Source: Pyrenula massariospora
Taxonomy: Eukaryota > Ascomycota > Eurotiomycetes > Pyrenulales > Pyrenulaceae
Assembly (NCBI GenBank): GCA_021030905.1
Contig: JAGFMI010000002.1
Coordinates: forward strand, 1,860,001-1,924,000
Length of the DNA stretch: 64,000 bases
Direction: 5' to 3'
Shown: positions 55,993-64,000 of the stretch, piece by piece
Layout of the letters: each line of letters opens with the position of its first letter
Numbering within the stretch: the first letter of the stretch is position 1
The notes under the pieces: generated by a model
What the model was told of the DNA's origin: nothing
Database searches by the model: none
Seen by the model: the letters and a program-made list of their open reading frames with translations, nothing else
Program-made: the position numbers and the translations under genes

Positions 55993-56684
55993 GATTTTGA
56001 AGGCCGCAGAGTCGTTGCTGATGCCATTTTCTATAGAGTATAGTCAATCGTATTAAGGGTCTGGATAGTCGAAGGAAGGATAGATATAATGAGGGATGCA
56101 GTCTAGCAGAGCTCTGGTGAGTCTCATGGGCCAGAGCTAGATGGTAAATGGATGCGCAATCTAAAGAAGACTAAGACAGGTGGGTGACTAAGTATAAGTA
56201 GGATGGGGGTGCCCCAGGCACGGCCCAGCAGCGACATTTCCGTCGCACAAACTCAGAAATTGTAAACCCTCGGGATATCAGGGGGAATGGTCGAGAGCTA
56301 AGCTCTCCGAAACTCTATTGGTGACAATCTCGAAGCTCTCCATCCCCACTCTGGGTCATATTTCTTCCACTTTCGCCAGAAAATAATCATTTGAAAAAGC
56401 ACAATCTTGTGGGCCATGCTTCGACAGTCCCTGCAGTCACCCATAACATGTATCTGCCGACTGGATCGGGAGTGTAATCTCTCTGGGAAATGATTCGGGC
56501 GTCTATTGATAGTTCTCCAGCCTCCCGATTTCCCTTTGACTCGTCACAGCGAGAACGGACTGGCTCAGATGCATGGAATCTGCAGCGATGACGTTCTCAG
56601 GGTCAAACATAATTTTACTGATCGGCAGATCCAGATCTGAGTCTACATATTTTAAAACCTTAAATAATTTTACATTCCATAGTT
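55993..56684. other. Intergenic downstream of the PKS
   Basis: 3' flank of the polyketide synthase gene. No coding motif was recognised. Confidence 0.45.
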
Positions 56685-59600
56685 CTATTCTAAACCAGCA
56701 ACCAGCTTGCTCTTCTCAGCAATCTTAGCCGCAAACGCCGTCATCGGCACCGCCGCCAGAATCTCTAACAGGGTGATGTTCGCCTTGAGCTCCCTAGTGA
56801 TCCAGTTCCTCACCTCGAGCGCCACCAGCGAGTCGACGCCGTAGCGGTACATCGGCCGGCTCGGATCCACCTCGGACGCCGGAATCTGCAGCATGTCGGC
56901 CACCTTGCGCACCAGCGCGTGCTCGATTAGTTGGCTGGCTGCCTGCTCGGACTCGGCCCCGGCCAGGCGCGATGCGAGCGACGCGGTGGTGTCACCGCTA
57001 CCCCCTGCCGACGTCTGGGCGGCGACGCTCGTCACGGCTAGGGGCCCAAGGCGCGGGTCGGCGAAGTAGGATGGCAGGGGCAGGCCGTGCGCGATGATGA
57101 GGTCGGCAGAACCGAGGCCGGTGCATACCTGGGCTGGGCATCCGTCGCCGTCGCCGTCGCGCTGGCGACCAATGAGGCTCTTGATGAGGGCATGGAAGGC
57201 CGGCTCGCGAATGCCGATGACATCCTCCCACTGTGACAGATTGTTGCCGACGCCAGCCGATTCGGCGATGGCGCCGACGTCGCGCATGATCCCCAAGTTG
57301 ACAGACACGGCCCTGAGCCCTTGGGCGCGCCGATGCTGCGCGAGTGCATCCTGGTATGTGTTTCCGGCAGCGTATTGAGCCTGGCCAGCATTGCCGCACA
57401 GGCCGGACACGGATGAGCAGGCAATGAAGAAGTCGAGAGGTCGCGATTGGTCGAAGAAGCGGTGCAGGTTCCAAGTACCCTGCACCTTGGGCCGCAGAGG
57501 CATCGTCCAGTCGGCGTACGACATGTTCTCGAGCACACTGTCGCGTAGTACCATAGCCATCTAATTCACCCATTCACAGTTAGCACTTGATATTCTGATC
57601 CCTTGAAAAAACTTCTTTGGTGAGAATTTTGGGTGGGAAAGGGCTGACCTGTACGACGCCACGAACAGGCGGTAGCTCGCGCGAGCACTGCTCCATGGCG
57701 GCGAGGAATGACATCTCGTCGGCAACGTCGGCACGGTAGGTCTTGACTTGGGCACCACGGGCAGAGAGCTCCTCAACAATAGAGCGGGCCTGAGCACTAG
57801 TAGCACCTGATCGAGACAGAAAAGCAATATTTTGCGCACCGCACGCGACAAACTCGCTTGCGAGACTGCGGCCCAAGCCACCTAGGCCGCCAACGATGAG
57901 GTAGGTTGAGTTTTGGTCGAGCCTAAGGGCGTCCTTGGCGCGTCGATACACCTTGGCGTGGGCGCCGTTGGGGTACGACAGAGCCAGCTTGCCACGGTGC
58001 TTGCCGCGCTGCATGGTGCGGAAGGCCGTCTCGATCTCGCCGATAGGGTACGCTGTTAAGGGGCTCGGCGCATAGAGCACGCCCTTGTGCACAAGATCGA
58101 AAGTCTCCTGCAGAATCCGGCCAGCGATATCTTTGTGGTCGTCGAAAAAGTTGGTCAGATTAATGAAGGCAAAGGTGGTGCATTTAATAAAGGGCCGCAT
58201 ATCGAGGCGCATATTGTTGGTAATATCGCGTAGGCCGATCTCGATAAAGGTACCAAACATGGCGACACACTCCCACGATGAACGTAGGAGTTCGCCCGAC
58301 AGCCTATATAATTAGGAGTTAGTAACTGCCTAACATGATGGTGGAGAGAAGTCTCAAGGCATGAAGTACAAATTCTAGGCCTCGTGCTCCTTAGACGTTT
58401 GTGCCTTATGACTTGAAATGCGCAGGGAAAGGGAGTGAATATACTGCCACAGGATGACTTACGAGTTTAACACGCAGTCGACGCCGCGTCCGTTTGTGAC
58501 ACGCTTAATGGCCTTGACGAAGCTAGCGTCGCGCGAGTTGAAGATATGCGTCGCGGGCACACCGTACTTATCCATAACCAGGGCGCGCTTGTCCTCGCTG
58601 CCAACCGTTACATACGTTACGAGGCCGAGATACTTGGCCAGCTGCAGCGCCGCTTGCCCAACTCCGCCGGCCGCCGCATGGATCAGGACTGACTGGCCCG
58701 GGCGGAGCTTAGCGACGTTGACAAGGGCGTGGTACGCCGTGGCGTGCACAGTGGGCAGAACGGCTGCCTCCTCAAAGGACATGGTGTCGGGGATCTTCAC
58801 TGCTAGGCGGTGGTCGCTTCGTACTCTGGTGGCGTGCATTCCCTCCCCGGATACAACGACGCGGTCACCGAGTTGGAACCGCTCGGCAGCATTGCTGCCC
58901 GTGGCGACAACAGTGCCGCTCGCCTCGTGACCGATAAGTGACACCTCAACCAGGCCCATGGACGCCATGACATCTTTAAAGCTGCACATGGTATTAGCAT
59001 TTCTATCTGATGGATTTTATTGGCGAGCTGTAGACTTACTTGACACCCGTTGCCTTGACGTCGATCTCAATTTCCATTTCCGCTAGTGGAGCATCAAGGC
59101 GCTCATCGTGAATAAAAGCCAAAGAGTCCAGAAGACCCGGCTTTCCGATAGTGAGCCTGAGGGCTTCGGATGTATCGTTGTCTTTCAGTGGCTGTACACG
59201 AACAGAATCTTCAAGGCAGTAGCGCACCGCGTCGTTACCTGCGATGCTGTTGAAAAAGCGGCTTACCTTGAGCAGGCCGTCGTACTCGCGGAACTCATCG
59301 TCCTTGGTGTTCGACATGGCAATGCGAGTGGCGAGGGACGGTCCGTGTCGTAGCGCCGTATCTGGGCTGCTAAGGAGGTGTAGAACCTGGAACTTGAGAC
59401 TTGCATTCTCATTTCTCGCCGTCCTCGAAAGACCGTCGACCACGGCCATGGACGGACTGTGGCCGCCGGTGACCCAGAGAAGGCGCTGGCAATTTAGGAT
59501 CAGATTTTTGACCTTGTCAAAGTCCGGTTCAGAGAGGCGGTGGAGTAGTGGCGTCTCCAGTTCCACAAGAGAGATAAACGTTTTGCCCTCGACCTCCTCG

Positions 59601-62600
59601 GTGGCTTGGATGCTGAGGTCCGCCCACTTCATGACGACCGATTCATTGAATTTCTCTCCCAGGGTCTTTTGTAGAGCACTGGAGAAGGACTTGACGGAGC
59701 TTGAGGGAGCAGAGGGCTCGATGATCACAAAACTGGGCTCAAGAGTAGCCGCACCGTTCACGCCGTTGGTATGCTCGGGTTGCCGCCTGTACAGCGCAGC
59801 GCCATCGACGCCAAAGACGAGGCGGAATCCCTCGCCCTCCAACGTCGGAGCGGCTTTGCTGTCGAAGGCGAGGATGACGGCCGCATTTGGCTTTCCAAGG
59901 CCAGCCACTCGAGCCAAAACTTCGTCCAAGTCCTCAAAAACCCCGACTGGCTGGGGAACGACCAGCAAATCCGCCGGAATGATGTCGGTGGGCAAGGGTT
60001 CATTGGCACGGCCCAGTAACAATACGTCTCCAGGCAAGGATGACGTATCTAGGTCCGCATCAATGCCTGGAGCTATAGCATACCTTAAGTGGCTAGGAAG
60101 TATAGTACCCTTAGGTAGCTGCGACACAATTGTACGCGGAAGCGCCTCGTGGTCCAAGACGAGTTCAATGACAGTCGCCGCCGGGTTATCGTGGATGAGC
60201 ATGTGAAGAAGCTGGAGTATGTGTTAGCAAGTCTTTCCCCGAATGAGAAGATAGAACAAACGAAAAGCACGCACTTGGACGACCCTATCTTTGTGGGCAG
60301 CTGCAGAAACAACATTAGCAATCTCTTCTGGTTTCATGACCTCGAGCGCATAGTTCCAGCGGACCTCGGAGGTGATCTCCGCCGGGTCAACCTCGACCTT
60401 GCCGTCGTCCTGCTTCTCGTCGTTGCCTAGCTCCGTAAGCCGGAAGTCGGTCATGGATAGAAAGGTCCTGGAGACCGCGTCGTCAAAAGAGACGATGGTT
60501 GAGGAGAGCGCCTTAAAGCCGAGCTTCTTGGACACGCACGATGTGGGTAGGACGTAGCCGACATCGTCGGGAATTTCTAGCGAGATCTCGAGCTCGCCGA
60601 TGTAGGTGGGTAGCAACGGCTTTTCCTGCTGAAAGCTCTCATTTCTATAGGTGCTGCCGAGCGCACCGTGGATGATGGCGTCGAGAGCCGCCCCGTGGAT
60701 TAGGAACGGACGCTCCAGCCCCCGGCTGTATGTCTCGCCAAGGTCAACAAGCTTGACATCGTACGCTGTCTGGCCATCGCCGAGATGGACCTTTTCGACG
60801 CCCTGGAAGAGCTCGCCATAGTTCCAAGACATCTTAGCAAACTGAGCATAGAACTGAGCTTTATCCAGCGTTTTGGGACACTCCTTGACGATACGCTGAA
60901 AGTCGGCAATCCGGGCGGCCTCGAGCTCAGCATTCTCGTAAGACATCTGGGCGCTTGTCGACTCATTATACTCGATAGCGACAAGGCCGCGGCAGTTGTC
61001 GCGTAGCTGGTCGACACCTATGCAAGACGATATCGTGAATTCCCACCAGGTTGCCGTGTTTGGGTCCGATGTAGCTATGAGGTGCGGCCGCAACGTCGTT
61101 ATAACCTCGGTCGCCGACTCCTCGGGCAGTGCCATAGCGGCGAAGAAAGAGACGTCGCGCAACCGCAACGCGCTTGGCGTCTTCTCTGACTCGGCCAACT
61201 GCTGTGCCGCCTCGAGCACCATACTAACCATGCCCGCAGCAGGCATTAGCACCGTGCTGCCGATTGTATGGCCGCGGATCCAGGGTTCGTCAGCCAGTCG
61301 GACAAAGCTGCGCCATGCGTGCTGGGTCTCATCCATCATAGCTGTCTGTGCGCCAAGGAGGCTCTTGTTAGGAAACCGACGCGTCATGAGCTCCCGCTGG
61401 ATACGCGTTTCATGACGGAAAACCTTGGAGTGGTTCCACTGGTACGGGGGTAGATCGGTTAGCTGACGTACTTGCAGGTCGCCGTTGACTTGGGCGAGGC
61501 TGAGAGTAAAGCCATCGAGGAACAGCTTGGACGCAACCTGAAGGCTCGTTTTAAGCGCGTTCTTACCACGCGTGAGCATCGACTCGTAGCCGACCTTTTC
61601 AATGCCGTGGTAGCTTAAGATCTGCTCGACGGGTCCGCTAAGGGCGCTGTGAGGGCCTACCTCGATCAGGAAATCGACCGTATTGCCGTCGCCGTCGTCT
61701 GGGGAAACAAGCTCCTTGACAGCGTCGGAAAACAGCACGGGCGAGACCAGGTTGCGCACCCAGTAGTATGGGCCAAGCTCTTCGTTGCTAATCTCGAAGC
61801 CTGTAACACTCGATACCATAGTGCCCTGGTCCTGGTATGCTGGTAGAGGTTCAATATCATTGATAGTCATGAGGTAGTTGTTCATGACGTTATTCATGTA
61901 TGTGCTATGGTAGGCCATCTCGACCTTAAGCCGCCGTGCAAACACCTTGCGCTCGTCCAACACGGCCCGTAGCTGCTCGAGCGAGTCGACGTCGCCCGAC
62001 AGTGTCACGCTCGACGGCGAGTTGACGCAGGCGACCGTGGCCTTGCCGCCGCTATTGAACTTGGACTGAGCAATCAGGGCATCGGCCTCGTCGCGCGAGC
62101 AGCCCACGGCCATCATACCGAGCTTTGGGCCCGTCACTTCATTGAGGAGCTTAGTCGCGGCTACTCCCCTAAAGTAGGCGGCCGCGATAGCGTCCCGGTG
62201 GCTCAGGGCACCGATGCTATAGGCCGCAGCGATCTCGCCGCTCGAGTGCCCGACGACCCGCAACGGCGTTACGCCCCACGCCCGCAGTTCATCGACCAAG
62301 GCTATCTGGAGCACCGAGCATATGGGTTGGCTGATCTCAGGCTGGCTGAGGCGGGAGCCATCTTCTTGGCTCCTGAGCAGCTCGGTGATAGGGTTCCAGG
62401 TACAGCCCATGTCTTCGAGGAACTGGGCAGACTTAGCGATCGAAGCCCCAAAGACCGGGCGGTCCAACATCTCAACGCCCATACGTGCCCATTGAGCGCC
62501 TTGGCCCGTGAAGACAAAGCCGATACGCGTCGGGCCGGAGCTCGGGCCAGTGTTCCGGTGGGCGTCCTCTCCCGGACGATCGGTCAGATAATTGCGGAGC

Positions 62601-64000
62601 TCTAATGTATTATCTGCAACACAGGCGGCCCTCCACGAGAGGCGGGATCTTGCCCCGGAGAGGGTGTGGGCTAAGTTGGCTAGGTATCCGGGGCTTGAAG
62701 CGGCTGGGCCGAGGCTGGCCAAGTGTTCGGCTAGCGCCGCGGCGTTGCGCTTGAAACCAGCCTGATCGTGGCTGCTGAAAGTAAAGAGCCTGGTCTTGGT
62801 GTGCGGTTTGGCTCCGGCGTCACTCCTATTGAGCAGCTTCTTGTTGCCGTTGGTAGTGGCCCCGGGGGCTGAGTTGAAGGCTTCTAGCACCACGTGGCCG
62901 TTTGTTCCGCCCATGCCGAAGCCGTTGATGCTCACGCGCTTGGTTTGGGCCACCGGCCATGGGGTGAGCTCAGTGGGCACCGCCATATTCCAGTCGTCAA
63001 ATGGTATAGCCCTGTTGGGGTTATGGAAACCGACATTTGGTGGGATCAGGTTGTGCTCCAAGGCCAAAACACTCTTGATGATAGCTGCTACGCCGGCAGC
63101 GGGCTCAAGATGGCCAATCTATTTTGTGTCTTGTTAGCGTTGGCCTCTTTATATGCCATATTAGGGTTGGAGACAGTCTCACATTGGGCTTGCCGCTTCC
63201 TAGCCATAGCTTCCCCTTTCTTTTTCCGGACGCCCCTTTCACGATGGTAGAATAGATAGCCTCGGCCTCGATGGGATCTCCGACTTTAGTGCCGGTACCG
63301 TGTGCCTCGACGTATTGAGTCGACCCGAAGTCTAGCCCGTGAGACTCATAGACATGCTTGATGAGGGCCGCCTGTGCCTCGAGAGATGGCATGGTCACTA
63401 CAAACAAAACAACAGACGGTTATATCAGCACTTGTCTTCTAATGCGCCTCAGCATGGGGAGGGAGAGCACTTACCGCCTTGTGTGTAGCCGTCCGAGTTG
63501 GCGCCAGTAGCTCGTATCACGGCGCGGATGCTGTCACCATCCGCGAGTGCCTTGTCGAGTCGCTTCAGAATAATAATACCACAGCCCTCGCCACGACCGT
63601 AGCCGCCGGCGCTCTCATCAAATGCCCTCGATTGGCCAGCAGGGTTGAGGAAGGACAAGTTGGCTAGGTGCGTGGTGAAGTCAGGTGTGAGAATGAGCTG
63701 GACACCGCCCGTTATGGCCATGTCAGCTTCACCTGACTTGATGCTTTGCACGGCCATGTGTGTGGCCATAAGGCTCGACGAGCAAGCCGTCGCGACGGTA
63801 GCACTAGGGCCGTGGATATTGAGGAAGTGGGAGATACGATTGGAAATCATCTCCTCACCAGTTCCAAGAAGATGGTACTTTGGGTTCTGCATAAAGTCCC
63901 GTATCACGGCGTCGCGGTAGTCACTCACTGCGGAGCCGATGTAGCACGTCGTCTGGGTGCCCCAAATGTCCTGCAGACTGAGGTTGGCATTCTCGAGCGC
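56685..64000 (-). CDS. Highly reducing polyketide synthase (5' end outside window)
   Basis: Seven minus-strand exons, all in phase: 63475-64000, 63183-63397, 60275-63118, 59040-60211, 58463-58981, 57649-58303 and 56685-57560 (2,268 residues in window). Domains in order: KS (catalytic Cys in TACSSSL, His in EAHGTGT and IGHLEPAAG), AT ([11 protein letters not shown], Ser in [12 protein letters not shown]), DH ([30 protein letters not shown]), a region where a C-methyltransferase would sit but without the ExGxGTG SAM motif ([17 protein letters not shown]), ER ([16 protein letters not shown] loop [14 protein letters not shown]), KR ([23 protein letters not shown]) and one ACP ([14 protein letters not shown]). 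No thioesterase or reductase follows, as usual for this class. It should make a reduced, probably unmethylated chain from acetate units (inference). No stop or frameshift was found. Confidence 0.9.

Noticed and set aside
56998-57573. Alternative long ORFs overlapping the PKS KR-ACP exon
   Set aside because: Arginine/serine-rich shadow translations of a GC-rich coding exon; the KR and ACP motifs lie in the chosen frame.
19996-64000. O-methyltransferase and PKS as one biosynthetic cluster
   Set aside because: They are 36 kb apart, separated by the transposon block and unrelated genes, and the methyltransferase is broken.
1-64000. CRISPR arrays, riboswitches, rRNA, tRNA and telomeric repeats
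   Set aside because: No regularly spaced direct repeats, rRNA-like sequence or telomere-type repeats were seen; tRNA genes could not be excluded by eye but none was recognised.

Overview
The window reads as a filamentous ascomycete (Pezizomycotina) chromosome segment. Genes carry short GT-AG introns (47-159 nt) with CTAAC/CTGAC-like branch sites. The protein families are typical of that group: a NACHT-ankyrin NLR, a HET-domain remnant, an F-box protein, a highly reducing polyketide synthase and a Zn2Cys6 remnant. A 20-kb transposon block shows the transition-only decay expected of repeat-induced point mutation (RIP). No species can be named from the sequence alone.

Left arm (1-30,044): an ACC-synthase-like PLP enzyme runs off the left edge (minus strand). 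It is followed by a roughly 2,050-residue NACHT-ankyrin gene (2,510-9,275) with one in-frame TGA, an 834-residue fungal-specific protein of unknown function, a truncated Zn2Cys6 zinc cluster and a four-helix membrane protein. Then come a frameshifted HET-domain remnant, a broken O-methyltransferase and a decayed Crinkler-like P-loop NTPase/nuclease gene that starts with a 21-bp coding tandem repeat. Two small genes for predicted secreted proteins close the arm. Non-self-recognition and effector-like families are over-represented here and several are broken.

Middle (30,045-50,142): one AT-rich, RIP-mutated insertion bounded by 104-bp direct terminal repeats and a perfect 5-bp target duplication (GAGCA). 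Its nesting can be read. A Ty3/Gypsy element with 392-bp LTRs (type B, duplication TTTAC) holds a Ty3/Gypsy chromovirus with 371-bp LTRs (type A, duplication ACTAC). Further right lies a Fot1/pogo-type DNA transposon that received a type-B solo LTR (duplication ATGTG) and then a type-A LTR (duplication CAATG). The partners of these duplications are now separated and in opposite orientation. This is what an inversion of about 10.6 kb between two opposed type-A LTRs (37,827-38,197 and 48,466-48,836) would produce.

Right arm (50,148-64,000): an F-box protein gene with six exons, one bounded by a GC-AG intron; a frameshifted GFA-family (glutathione-dependent formaldehyde-activating-like) gene; two small unrecognised minus-strand ORFs; and the 3' seven exons of a highly reducing PKS (KS-AT-DH-degenerate MT-ER-KR-ACP) running off the right edge.

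Overall this is a rapidly evolving accessory region: immunity-like, effector-like and secondary-metabolism genes around a decayed transposon nest. Exon structures were derived by hand from splice sites and reading-frame phase; family assignments rest on recognised motifs, not on database searches.
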